A stretch of DNA of 64,000 nucleotides from Viola odorata (lineage: Eukaryota; Streptophyta; Magnoliopsida; Malpighiales; Violaceae). The notes under the pieces were generated by a model, which saw nothing but the letters and a program-made list of their open reading frames with translations, did no database searches and was not told the origin of the DNA. Numbering within the stretch: the stretch's first letter is position 1; each line of letters begins with the position of its first letter. The stretch spans positions 30,491,475 through 30,555,474 of the forward strand of contig OY829545.1 in assembly GCA_963691705.1 (NCBI GenBank). The letters run 5' to 3'. Positions 30,720 through 42,498 of the stretch are shown piece after piece. A program made the position numbers and the translations under genes.

Positions 30720-32500
30720 AGTCAATTCAACCAGTAAAATTGGGACCAATACACGTAGTGGCTACTAAGGAAATCTATCTCCATCTTTGCAATATGCATC
30801 TTTGGTTCCGAGAGCATGATATTATGTTGTTGAACAATGTCTGTAAATTATTGGAGGAGTTATTGATGACTTGAGATGTTTAGAGAGAATAAGAGTATGT
30901 CATAAATGTTGACAAGTGCTGAGTGAAGGAGAGGGCTGAATATCCGGATTATAGCTTTCCTGAAAGTTGATGAGACTGTTTTTAGGCCGAATGGTAGGAC
31001 ATCCCATTGATAATGATGACCAGGAATACAGAAAGTTGTCTTGTGCCTTTCTTCTGGATGAATTCCAAGTTGCCAAAAACTTGGTTTCAAATCAAATTTG
31101 AAGAAGATCTTTGTATTTGAAAGGTTAGAGAATAGTGTTGACTTGTTTAGCAATGGGAACTTATCATCCTGAAAGAATTGATTCAGAGGTTGGTAGTTGA
31201 TTACCAATCTCATCTTTCCACAAACTTGTTCCGAGTGTTTGTCGACATAGAATGCTTAACATTCCCATTGTGAATTTGTTGGTTCAATAAATCCTTGAGC
31301 AAGGAGTTGTTGACATTCTTTAACTATAAGTTTCTTGTGTTCTAGATTCATTCCAGAATGGCTGGCTTTTGTGAGGTTAACATCTTTATTTTTCTTAAAA
31401 GGTAGGGTGATGAAGAATTTTTTTTCCCCCGAAGTGGGTGTGAGCATTTGGTTTGGAAATATGTGTGGTTGGTTGCACATGATTTGGAAACTATGTTCTA
31501 TTTGATTTTATTTTATTTATGGAATAGGAACTAGGTAACTCAAATGTAGGAGGCTTTTCTAGGTAGAGTTGAAAGTATTGTTTAAAGCTAATACCATCAG
31601 GTAAGATCCTAAGCCTTTTGAGTTTAGTGAAAATATCAAAGCTAAGAACCAAATCTTTACTAGAAAGGGTAAAAATAAGAACTTGAGTTGTGAGTGAACA
31701 TCTTGGAAAGAATTGAAGTTTGATGTTGTGGCTAATGAGATATGTTAAGAAGACCTCATTGCTGGCTGTTTGGAAAAACTGCTAGTGTGGACTCTAGAAG
31801 TTTAGAGGTAGAATGGAAGGGTCCATTGTGGTTTCAACAAATTTAGTAACAACAAATGTAGTGAGATGGATTGGGCATTCATATTTGCCTATTAGCACCG
31901 TGACTAGTATCAAAGGTACTTTTTGTGAACTCAAGAGAACCGGTAGATCCATAAGGTAGAAATCTTCACTGGATTCTATGAAAAAACCAGTGTCATCATC
32001 TCCTAGCAGTAGAAGATATTGGTGTATGTTCATCATCAACTGAGAAGAGTGACTCAAGATCATCATCGTTGATGTCGACTCCAGTATAAGTACATATCTC
32101 TTCGATCATTTTTGTTATATGGATCTTCTTCTGCTGGCACTGTTTGGCAAAATGACTTTTTTTACCGCAGATAAAATAACGTTCAAATTTTTTGTTTGAA
32201 GACTTTCGCCTTAGGAATCTCCATCATAGTTACCTGAAAAATTTGAAGTGTTTCGTCTTTCTGTACCTCCGTGGCATTGGGTACACCTTCTTGAGATACT
32301 TCTTGCTGCTACTGCAGTGACATGTTTCTTTTGAAGACCATTTTATTAAAAAGTCTGGTCTTTTGCAGGCTTTTTGAAGAGAAGGAGTTGTTGATTAGTT
32401 TCTTGGTTGCGTGATTACACTCTATTTCATCACGTTTCCACTGTCTAATTACATGATATCTGGGCAGTAAAGCTATTGATTTTCCATGAATTTCCCATGC
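30720..32500 (-). pseudogene. Endogenous caulimovirid fragment (coat-end, zinc knuckle, protease, RT), degraded
   Basis: This is an old integrated copy of a plant pararetrovirus (Caulimoviridae), transcription direction minus. In order: a coat-protein-like end (about 32480-32200), a zinc knuckle (about 32180-32137) whose first Cys is replaced by Tyr, a protease-like part near 31870-31794, then reverse transcriptase pieces at 31480-31256 and 31213-30860. The RT pieces include LVINYQPLNQF and FGLKTVSSTF; the usual double-Asp catalytic box keeps only one Asp. Many stops and frameshifts separate the pieces, RNase H is cut away, and both ends are truncated. It is not functional. The genus cannot be settled from what is left. 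Confidence 0.78.
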
Positions 32501-32569
32501 TTTTGCAGTTCTAGCTTGGAGGCTGATTATTGGAGGAAAGTGATTTGCAGAGCACTAAAGTTGATCTTC

Positions 32570-33854
32570 AAAGCGTCTTGGCTTAGAGCTTGGCCAAGAC
32601 CCATTCACGAAAGATAAATCTCGAGCAGACAGCATTGGCGAACTTATGGGCCGCATTTCACTTGGGCTTTGCGAGCTGGCAATCACAACTGTCCAGTGAG
32701 ATCAGAGGGATCAGGACGACATTAAATTAGAATCCTAGATAGGATCTCCCTCTCTTTTAAACATTATCACCCTTTTCCAAATTTAAAAACATGATTATTA
32801 TCTTTTTAGATTACTGAGGAGATTGAGGTAGGAGAGGACAAGGGAGTTTAGCTTACTTATAGCCGAACTTGCTCTCTCTCTCGCATCTCTCTCTTTTTCC
32901 ACCATTAAAATAATTTTCTTGCTCTGTAATTTGAAGTTCAGAATTCATGGATTTATTTTCTTATGCAATCAAAGTACTTTCATTTTCCATCTATGATTAT
33001 GTCTAGCTAAATACCGATTCTTGGTAAGGGTTGATGAGCTTCGTTCTTATGCATTCGTGAGATCAAACTATCCTTCATAATTTCTCCAATTCGTATTCAC
33101 TTGATTCTTAAGCTTAATAAAATCGCTAAGTTGTTAGAGACAAGATCTGATCATTCTTAGACCCTAGTAGAGAAGAGTTGCAGTCAGCCTTGAAGGAGCG
33201 GGAGCACTCGCCGGATAGGTAAAGTAGGCGACTAGAAGAAATAAGTGATCTAGTCCAAGACCAGACTGACAACATAGGGTCTCCACAGGGGGACAACTTG
33301 GGCTAGGTACTGTCTTCCCCTACACCATTGAGGAAGCGAACAACCATTAAAGACAATAGCCAAACGGATAAACCCTTTAACCAGTAAGTTGTCCCTTGGC
33401 TAGGATTACCAAGAAAGTGAGCACTCGCCAGGTAATTTGCAGAGGAGGGAAGCGGGAGTGAACAGGAGCACCTCCACTCCATAACAGTACTATGGATACA
33501 GAGACAAATATCCTTGAATCAGTGATCAAATCATAAGAACTGAAGCTCTCATATCGCCCTTACTTGGAATTCTGTTTAATCTGATTTTCAATCTTGACTC
33601 CCTATCTTGGCCAAACCTTTGACAAAGATTACTTTGAACTGTTTTGCTACTTTTGTTTTTGCTTTAATTTCAGAATCAAACCAACTCACTCAAGTGACGA
33701 GGAAGTAAATCAAGAACTACATTCCCCTAGAGGTCTCTGTGGACGATCCTCTTACCACAATATACAAGTCTTTGTGGACAGTGATAAGTTGTATTTCTAC
33801 CCCATTTTTCATATCTATTATACACTTATATTTGACGTGCTCGACACGCGATCA
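32570..33854 (+). repeat. 5' LTR of Athila-1 (left edge approximate)
   Basis: It ends CGATCA, five bases before the PBS. The last part contains a strongly purine-rich, ACTCGCC-containing stretch (33190-33480). The second LTR is not in the window, so the left edge is a guess. Confidence 0.55.
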
Positions 33855-33859
33855 AATTT

Positions 33860-33877
33860 TGGCGCCGTTGCCGGGGA
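33860..33877 (+). other. Primer-binding site of Athila-1
   Basis: TGGCGCCGTTGCCGGGGA, the PBS typical of Athila elements and complementary to tRNA-Asp. The identical spacing (AATTT after the LTR end) is seen in Athila-2. Confidence 0.85.
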
Positions 33878-33923
33878 CTTCTAACGATGTTTGTAGTTTC
33901 TTTTCTTTTGTTTTAAGTAGTTG

Positions 33924-35751
33924 ATGACTAGGTCTTCCCACAGACAAAAAGATTTAATACTGAAGCACAACTTAGAAAGATAGCTCGAAAGAGGAAATTC
34001 CCAGAAGAGAGTGAATTGGAAACCTCTAGTTCCCAAACAGATTATAATTCAGACTACGATCTTGGCCAATCCTCCGACCAAGACGAAGCCCTCGCTCAAG
34101 ACATGGAAGAAAACCATCCAGAACCGACAATGAGGGAATTGAATAAAACAGCGGAACATGAAACCTTTTCGTGTATCAACTTACCAGGTGTACCGAATGA
34201 TTGGTCTATAAAGACCAATATGGTGGCCAATCTCCCTAAGTTCTATGGCCACTCGAATGAAAACCCGTTCAAGCATCTAAGGAATTTACACGTTCAATGT
34301 GATATCATGAAACCTGCTCCAGTGAACATAGAAAGAGCAAAGCTGAAGGCCTTCCTATGTTCTCTTGAGGGGGTAGCCCAAAATTGGTTTTACAGCTTAC
34401 CCCACAACACCGTCAGAACGTGGGCCGAGATGTCTACCATATTCCTCAACAAATATTGGAATGCGACAAAAGCAGGGATAGCCAGGAAGGATATGGCTGC
34501 TATCCAGCAAAGAAGCAATGAGAGTTTCAATGAATATCACCAAAGGTATCGTGACTTGCAAGAGGTTTGTCCTACCCATAGAGTTGCAGATCAAACGATG
34601 ATCCAGTATTTTTATGATGAGATACTTTTGAGCCACAGAGCACAAGTGGATGCAGCAGCTGGAGGAGCGCTGCAAGACCTGACTGTTACAAGGGCCAAGC
34701 TGCTACTCCAGACTATGGCAAACAATTGCCAGAACAATCTCACTTCAGACAGAAATTCTATCCCTTCAAATCTTTATGCCATTAATGTTGAACAGAAGTT
34801 GACTGAATTAACTGACATGGTCAAAAATATTTCTGTTAACATTTCAGGTACAATACCCACCGGGAATCCGAATCAAGAGCAGGTAGCTTCAGTATGTGGG
34901 ATATGCCAGCAACAAGATCATCAAACCCACAATTGTTATATGGTGCAACACCCAGATGATATGACTCAAGTAAACGCAGCATACGCACACAACCAAAGGA
35001 GTATGGAGAACTACCCGCAAGGAAGTAATCAATACTCATGGAGAGGCCACCCAAACTTCAGATGGAGAGACCCAGTCCCTCCACACCAGAACCAAGGTGC
35101 ACCTCAGCAGCAACAACAGTCCCCCATTAAATTCCAATATTTCGTGCCATGCCCTTCACAACTGAATCCCGGTGAAGACCCTGTAGCCCGGCTACCACCT
35201 GCTCCTCAACCTTTACAGATTGCTGGTCCGTCTATGGAAGATACTCTTAAATTTTTTATGCAAGCGACCCAATCTAGTTTGGCAGAGATGCAGAAGCAAA
35301 TCCATCAGATGGCTAACCCAAGCAAATTACCTTTTGCCAACGTGGACAACCCCAAGCACAATGTTAGTGCCATCAGTCTAAGAAGTGGAATTGTGTTACC
35401 AGAAAGAGAAGGTGCGAAAATAGACAAGGAATTGCAGAAATTTAGTCACAAGAGTTGGATGAGGATGAGGAAGAAGAAATTGAGGCAGAAGCAATCTTGG
35501 CCAAACCTCAGGCCAAACCCGCGGTTTCCACAGAGGCAGAGAAAGTAGATCCTGTTTTGGCCAAACCTGTGGCCAAACCTAACCAAAAGGAGGAAGTGAT
35601 CGAAATTTCTCCACCGTTTCCTCCTAGATCCTCAAAAGAGAAGAAGCAAGATGAAGCAAGGGACTTTATGAATATTTTTGGAAAGATAGCTGTTAACATA
35701 CCTATGTTAGACTTGATTGCGAAAGTTCCCTTTTTATGCCAAATTTCTTAA
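33924..35751 (+). pseudogene. Athila-1 gag, frameshifted
   Basis: It starts MTRSSHRQKDL at 33924, shifts frame near 33957, then stays open from about 33958 through 35548 and shifts again near 35455 to continue to 35751. The gag domain is clear: LPKFYGHSNENPFKHLRNLH, ERAKLKAFLCSLEGVAQNWF, RTWAEMSTIFLNKYW and NESFNEYHQRYRDL. A CGICQQQDHQTHNC zinc knuckle follows at about residue 300, then a Gln/Pro-rich part and an acidic, Lys-rich C-terminal region. The protein would form the capsid; with at least two shifts it cannot be made as a whole. Confidence 0.8.
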
Positions 35752-36448
35752 AGAACTGTGCACTAACAAAAAGAAAATTGCAGGTATAGAGAGGGTGAAT
35801 TTTGCTCATAGTGTCTCTGCAGTGTAGCAAGCCAAACTTCTAGAGAAGTGCAAGGATCAAGGGACTTTCACCATTCCATGTAGGATAGGACACAAGACAA
35901 TTGAGAAAGCCCTTTGTGATTTGGGAGCTAGTATCAACGTGGTGTCTTTGAGTGAGTTCGAGACATTGAAGATATGTATGATGAAGGAAATTGATTTGGT
36001 GATTCAGCTGGCTGACAGATCGATCATCCGGCCTAAGGGAGTCGTGACAGATGTCCTGGTTATGGTAAACTATTTTATATACCCAATGGATTTTTACATT
36101 GTTGAAATGAATGTTCAATTGCCTTCTTGCACCACTGACATTTTATTAGGAAGACCGTTTCTAAGGACATCGAAGGCTAAGATTGACTGCTACGAAAGGA
36201 GTATAATCTTAGAATTCTGTGGAAGAACTATAAAATTCAGCATTACCGAAGCATTAAAGCATCCTAACGATTTACATTGCGTGAATTTTCTTGATGTTTT
36301 AGATCCAATTACTAATGAAATGGCTGATATTTATGTTAACGATCCCCTCGAGTATGTGTTGAGCAGGGGAATTTCAACAAAGACGCTGAAGGAATTGGAG
36401 GACAGAACAGGAGATCAGAAGGAACTCCAAGAAATTTTACTAGTTTAG
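35752..36448 (+). pseudogene. Athila-1 aspartic protease region
   Basis: The frame continues after a shift and contains one stop (TAG at 35825-35827). The active-site motif is LGASINVVSL (Asp-Leu-Gly at about 35918-35926), followed by TTDILLGRPFLRTSKAKID, the flap-side landmark of Athila proteases. From 35921 it is open for 175 codons. The catalytic Asp is retained, but stops before and after disable the polyprotein. Confidence 0.75.
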
Positions 36449-36804
36449 CCATTCCAGAAAAAACAGACTCAATCTTGGCCTCGAGCTTGGCCAAGAAAAA
36501 GGCCAAGACTGCCAAGTCAAAGAAAAAAATAGTAAGTTGCAAATTTATGCAATCCACAACTCCTAAAATCCTACCCTCTATTGTGTAGGCACTAAAGCTA
36601 GAATTGAAGGCTATGGCAGATCATCTCAAATATGCCTATCTAGGCCAAGACGACACCCTACCTGTTATCATTTCAGCTAAACTGACGAAGGATGAAGAAG
36701 AAAGATTGGTGACTATCTTGAAGATGCACAAAGAAGCGATTGGCTGGACCATGACAGACATAAAAGGGCATATCTTCTAACATTTGCACCCACAAAATAC
36801 ATGT
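36449..36804 (+). pseudogene. Start of Athila-1 reverse transcriptase, cut off
   Basis: MADHLKYAYLGQDDTLPVII and HKEAIGWTMTDIKG are the linker and first residues preceding the RT palm in Athila. A one-base shift after DIKG leads into ISSNICTHKIH. The similarity ends near 36804, before any catalytic residue. A TAG is at about 36579-36581. Confidence 0.7.
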
Positions 36805-37512
36805 TGATATGAGCTCAAGGTCCTTGGTTCGTATCCGCGCGAAGACCTCACGGGATGGCCGCGCAAGCCATGAGGATCCTCGCACACGACCGCGCCTAGA
36901 CCTAGCAAACCATGAGGAGTTCCACACCGACACCCTAGTAACCCATGAAAGGCCTCGGCTACCTTGTGAGCGCACCCCTTCTCCATCCGAGCCCGAATGC
37001 TAGGACTCCAAGCCCACCTCTTTCAAGCCCGTGGTTAAGCCCCCTTTGTTAAGGGTAGTAGTGGGTTTTCCACATGTAATAACTCCTAGCTATAAATAGA
37101 AGGGTTTAGCCTCTTTTATAGTTTGTCTTTGATTTTAATTGTGAGTTCATCTCCATATCAAGACCAAGTAGTTGGCTTAAGCCTTAGGGATCTTAAATCC
37201 GGTTTTCTCTTCAAACAACTAACACCTTTCGGCTTGATCATGTTGATCAATTAGGGGAAGGTTTCGGTTGTTGATCCTTGTAAATGTTTGATTGCAAGTT
37301 ATCTAATTGTTTTCCATAAATCCTTTTCCACTTCCTTCCATCTATTGCCGCTGCCTTTAAATCTCCCTAACATCCAAAATATCCCGCAATCATTCATCAA
37401 GAACGTGTTCTTCATCATCAAGCTCAAGTTATCTTCCTCTTAAAGAAGACTAGATCCGAAGAGGCTCCACTATTTGACCTCAATCCATTCAACGGAGGGT
37501 CGAATGTTATCA
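36805..37512 (+). repeat. LTR of the chromovirus-like remnant
   Basis: It starts near TGATATGAGCTCAAGG and ends CGAATGTTATCA. A TATA box TATAAATAGA is at 37091-37100. The start is approximate because no second copy is in the window. Confidence 0.55.
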
Positions 37513-37514
37513 AA

Positions 37515-37526
37515 TGGTAGCGGAGC
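37515..37526 (+). other. PBS-like site of the chromovirus-like remnant
   Basis: TGGTAGCGGAGC resembles the initiator-Met tRNA complement TGGTATCAGAGC, differing at two of 12 positions. The location two bases after the LTR end supports the reading. Confidence 0.55.
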
Positions 37527-39146
37527 TCCAAATGTCTTCTAGGTTGGTAACTCCCTTTCCCACGGCTGGATCCATCTTTCCAACCGTGTATTCTTCCATT
37601 TTTGGCTGAATTTTTTTTTTGTTTTTCACAATCGTTCCCCTAGTCGGTTCAAACACATTTTCCTTGAGTTTCCACGGTTCAAACACCTTCATTTTCATTT
37701 TCTATGGTTTAAACATTGTTTTCTACCATAGGAATCAATCTTAGCTCATTTGAAAAATTAGGTGTTCTTGAGAAATTTTTGTCTTCTAGTGTCTTGATCT
37801 TGGCAAAACTGAAATTGCTAGTTTTTTGGGTGTTTGTGTGCATCAAAGTGGTGGTTATTTCATCTTTATTAAGTGTATTTGTTGCTGAAGTTATTGGAGC
37901 TTCCTATGGTGGCCTTGAGAGCCATGTGGACTTGTTTGTATTCTTGCTAAGTGCTGAAATTGCTTGTCCAACCAAAACCGGCCACATCACCTTGATTGTG
38001 AGCCAAGTGTTTGCTTTATTTGTAGCCAAGTATTTTCAGCTTGTCCCTCAACCTAGGCCGGCCCTAAAAATAGCATCCTTACACTTGTGTGATTGTCATA
38101 CACCTCCACATCACATGACACTTCACTTGCTTGGTCATCCACACATTTAGTGACACATCATCTTCACTTGCCACATCACATTTTTTGGCTCGTAGTGAAA
38201 TTTTCAAAAATACAAACTACTTGTCTTTCACTTATTTTTCTTTAAAAAAAAAAATACTTGTCATTCAAGTGAGTCTTCTTCACCCTTTGCAAGCAAAAAT
38301 AGAATTAAAAGAAGGGAACTAAAACATTTGATCAAAAACAAAAAAGAAGGATAAAAGAAAAGAAAAGTGATCAAGTTCCCCCTCTTCTCAAAAAGAAAAG
38401 AAAGAGAAGATAAGCAAAGGTGTCACAAGCAAGAAGCTACTTGTATTTGCACATTGAAGTGAATTACAATGGTTTTGAAGTGTCCTTGTGGACGAAACCT
38501 AGTTTTGAATTGATTTGGCCCTTTTCCACTTCGGATTTCCTTTTCCCAGTTTTTCAATATCTTCGCACTTTTCCCTTTTGAGAGGGTATTTGCCCTCCAA
38601 AAATTATGAAATTTGGATGGCTTAAACTTATTTCTGAGTAGAACATTTCTTCTGTTGAAGACGTCTTCTAATTCTGTCATATTCATATACTTATCTCCAA
38701 TTCAATTTCAGTGTGCAGTTTTGACTCGAAAATTCAGTTTTGAGTTGTTCGTCTCCATTTCTGAAAATATTTTCGTTCCTTTTCCCTTCTTCTTGAGTTG
38801 TATTTTGAGCTAGCCTTTTTCTTAAGTGTCTTGAGTTTTCTTCCTTGTTTCCAACACTAATTCTACTCTAGGTCATTGAAATTCAACGCATCATTCCCTT
38901 GAATTTCTCTTCGGCCTTCTCTACCTTTCCTTCCACACAGGTTTTCCTTGCTTCCTTGTGCTGTCTTGTGTCTTAGTGTCGTGCTAAGCTACATTACTTG
39001 GTCTTGCTTGGAGATACGAAAGGGTGAGTTAGAGAGAGCATTAGAGTGTTGTGTGAAACACGAGAGCCCAAACACGCGAGGGAGGGACTAACCCCCTTAT
39101 TTATTTTGTGAATTGCGTTTGTTTCTTTTTGTAGGTACGGTTACTA
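37527..39146 (+). other. Leader of the chromovirus-like remnant
   Basis: 1.6 kb, T-rich, with no protein family recognised. A 144-codon frame at 37716-38150 shows no motif and has repeats of no known type. Probably 5' untranslated region. Confidence 0.5.
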
Positions 39147-40494
39147 ATGTCTACTGATCTCACGAATCGAGAGGAGGGCTTCGATGACTCCTCTACCCTC
39201 AATCCGGCCATGGCCACCCTCATGGTGCAAATGGTTGCCTTGCAACGCATTTGCGAGGAGCAAAAGAGCACCAACAAGGCCATCTTGGCCGCCATCGCTG
39301 CTTTGACCCCTAAAACAGCCGCACCCCCACCTTATCAAGTCGTTCCCCCACCTCCGCCTCCACCCCCACCCCAACCTACTCAACCAGCCACGCATTACCA
39401 CCAAAGAACCCGCCCAAATGACCCGTGCAATGCAAACTTGTACACCGAACCCCCCATCTTTGACAATGCGGAGGGTGTGATGGCTCTTTCGGACCATAGC
39501 GATAAAGAGGAGCAGCTGATTAGGTGCCCTCGCCAAAGCCCTCCCATAGGCCACCCTCAAGGTCGTAGCCGCTCTTTTCCCCCCTTCTAACACCCCGACT
39601 CGCGTCTAAACCCTAGACAACCACGCCATGTCCCGCACACCATCACCAACCCCATTGACATACCCTTACACTAAGCTAATGCCTATATCCCTCCCCCGCA
39701 CCCCAACTCCCTTTAGCCCTCTGAGATAGACCATACCAGCAGCCACGCCGTTCCCCACCCTACGAGCATGCCCACGGGGCAAGACGTTTTGAGTATGAGG
39801 AGGGTCATGAGCAAGGTGGCCGTAGACCACAAGAGGAGTGAGTGGACAGCAACCTCTTGAGTATTAAGATGACCATCCCCACCTTTAAAGGGAAGGATGA
39901 CCCGGACACCTACTTTGATTGGGAGAGCAAGGTGGAGAGAGTATTTGGTTGCTATAATTACTCGGAGCACAAGAAGGTGCGCTTTGCCATCGTTGAGTTC
40001 ACGGATATGGCCATCCATTGGTGGGATCGACTTGTAGTAACTAGGCAACGTGAGAGGCTGCCCACGGTGGATACTTGGGAGGAGTTGAAATATGAGATGA
40101 GGCTTCGGTTTGTCCCTTCCTACTATCTCCGTGACCTCCATCAAAAGCTTCAACGGTTAGCTCAAGGATCCCATAGTGTGAGTGACTTCTACCATGAAAT
40201 GCTCACTTGTTTGATACGTGCGGATGTGCACGAAAGTGATGAGGCCACCATGGCTCAATTTTTGGGGGGGCTGCACAAAGACATCTCCTATCAATTGGAC
40301 TTCCATGCCTATGACACATTGGAAGACATGCTCCACCTAGCCCTCAAAATTGAACGGCAAGTAAGCGCCAAGCCCAAACCCTCCTATACCCCTTCTACCT
40401 ACTATAGGCCCTCTTGCAACTCCACTTCAGCACCACCTAAGAGCAACCAAGCCTCCATCCTACTGACACAGCCTAACACGTTCTACCCTATTTA
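39147..40494 (+). pseudogene. Chromovirus-type gag, frameshifted and truncated
   Basis: The first part (39147-39590) begins MSTDLTNREEGFDDSST, has a Pro run, and stops. The second part (39842-40494) holds the gag domain: TIPTFKGKDDPDTYFDWESK, HKKVRFAIVEF, WWDRLVV, LRFVPSYYLRDLHQKL and SVSDFYHEML. About 250 bp with stops separate them. The zinc knuckle and everything after are missing because the sequence is cut at the next element. Confidence 0.75.
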
Positions 40495-40512
40495 TCCCCA
40501 GTGAAGTCGCCA
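40495..40512 (-). other. Ogre-type primer-binding site, minus strand
   Basis: On the minus strand TGGCGACTTCACTGGGGA, identical to the PBS of elements A and B. The similarity to an Ogre element stops exactly at its 18th base. Confidence 0.85.
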
Positions 40513-40515
40513 AAC

Positions 40516-42498
40516 TATCGCACCCCCTTTTTGGATTTTCCTAATGCGACGCGGGTTTGGGACGAGATGTGAGATGAAATCGGACTCATCTCACATAATG
40601 AATATGAAGTCGCCACCCTATTTTGTTTCTAGGTTTAGGGAACCTATTGTCATGGCATAAAAATAAAAGTTAAGGCAAAGTGGGTCTGAACAAGAGAACA
40701 TTGGTTCGGGGTCATATTATGGATTCGGGAAGGTGTTAGGCACCCGAGTCACATCCTAAAAAGGTTACCGGAGAAAGAGGTGTTTAATCATGCTTGGAAA
40801 GATAAAAAAAAGTCATAAATTATGTGATTATGGCCAACAGATTATTTTTAACAATTCTAAATAGTCATGCATACAAGCGCATATGCAAAAAAATGTGGAA
40901 TAAATAAAAGGGTGAGGAATGCTTACTTGTGAAGGGTATGAGCTGTTGATTTACCCTACAAAGTCAATATTATTAGTTCGGGAAAATGATAGTCGAAAAA
41001 TAGATAAATATTTAATGACTTATCGTGAGTGAAATAATTAATTTTTAGCGATTAAATACTGGCGGAATAATTTATTTAAGCATTTGAAAGCATGAAAAAG
41101 TAATTAGTTAAATGGTACGAGCATACGAATTATCATACGCAAGCAAAATAATTTTGACGATTAAACATAAGCAGAATAATTAAACATGCAAAAGCATACG
41201 AAAATAAATAATTAGACATGCAAGCATACGAAAATAATTAAACATGCAAGCATACGAAAATAAATTAACAATATAAGCATACGGAAATTAAATAAACAGT
41301 ACAAGCATACAGAAATTAAATAAACAGTACAATTATACGGAAATATCAGTACGAAAACTAAACGGGCTAAAAAATTGGACTAGGCCACTGGGCCTAGAAA
41401 TTGGGCCCACAGCTGGGCCCATCAGACCAACCCCTTTATTTCTGTTTAGGCTTGACACAAGCCAAGCCCATGATCATTTAAAATGACCAGCCCATCTTCT
41501 ATTCTTTCATTTCCCGTTTGGGCTTGGCTATGATCTCATTAAACAAAAGGAAATGTGCAGAAAAAATAGAAGGAAATGTTAGAGCAAGCAATTCGATGAT
41601 TAAATGAGAAGAATGAAAAAGGAAAGACTTACCTTGCTCGCTGAGAGAGAGAAAGAGCGAGAATTTTGAGAGAAGAGGGAGAGATAGCGTGCGAAAGATA
41701 GGAAGAAAGTGCGTTAATTGTGTCTTTTGTGTGTGAAATTGCTTGCCATTTATAGGGCTTAAGGAGAGGAGAATGACAAGCAAAGTAGTTGGAACGAGTG
41801 GTGCGACGTGGCATGTTGCACAATTGCAAAACGAAAATGAAGTTGCAAAATTTCTTTGGTGTCAGCAAATGCATATACCAAAATGCCTTCGGTGTCAGCA
41901 AATGCATGTACCAACGTGCTTAATTCCTTGGCCATTGGATATGGAGGAAAAGAAAGGTCAAGATGATCAATGGTTAAGATAAGATGACCTTTGGAAAATG
42001 GTTAATATTTATTTAATCGGTTTGAACTATCAACACGAGGAATCTCGTTTGAAATGAATAAAATTCCGAACCAAAAATACTAAAACATGCAATAAAATGC
42101 AACAAAATAAATAGTAATCAGTAAATAAAGAAAAAAGTTTGATTTAAGGTCTGAATTTACTTGCTCGGAATCCTTAAAAGTTCGAACGAAAAATAAATGC
42201 TATAGCAAAGTAAATTGGATAAAATAAATGAGATGATGCAAACGAAAATAATAGTAAATAATTATCAATTAAGGAAAGAATGCGTTCGATCTACGGTCCA
42301 AGGAAATTTATTCGGAACCAATAGAAGTTCGAACGAAAAGACAGTAAAAATATGAAAAAACTAAAATGACATGAAATGGTACATAATATTAAAATAAATA
42401 GCCTAAGATCGAAAATCAGTAGAATTTTGATTTAAATGGGCTAATGGTGCGATAAACAAAAAAAGTGCGAAAAATGCGTCAAAAATCGGGTAGCAACA
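40516..42498 (-). repeat. Ogre-like LTR C, single copy, minus strand
   Basis: 1,983 bp. On the minus strand it starts TGTTGCTACCCGATTTTTGA, and ends GCGATA, where A and B end GCGACA. A TATA box (TATAAAT, minus strand) is at 41748-41754. The end-proximal part shares the block around AGGGTGGCGACTTC with A and B. An internal tandem repeat (ACATGCAAGCATACGAAAAT) spans 41160-41345. No target duplication: flanks are ATTTA and CCTCC. Left flank is chromovirus gag and right flank Athila-2 gag. Confidence 0.82.

Larger units (their letters stand above)
32570..36804 (+). mobile_element. Athila-1: truncated Athila-type retrotransposon
   Basis: It has a 5' LTR ending at 33854 (left boundary unresolved, near 32570), PBS at 33860-33877, gag, protease, and the N-terminal edge of reverse transcriptase. 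It breaks off near 36804 where the chromovirus-like LTR begins. The frames carry several stops and shifts, so it is dead. Confidence 0.82.
36805..40494 (+). mobile_element. Chromovirus-like (Ty3/gypsy) element remnant
   Basis: It has an LTR of about 0.7 kb ending TATCA at 37512, a PBS-like site two bases later, a 1.6-kb leader and a broken gag. It stops at 40494 where an oppositely oriented Ogre-like LTR begins. No pol or second LTR. It inserted into or joined the end of Athila-1. Confidence 0.65.

Noticed and set aside
37716..38150. 144-codon frame with hydrophobic segments in the chromovirus leader
   Set aside because: No recognisable family, it lies between PBS and gag, and has the T-rich composition of the leader.
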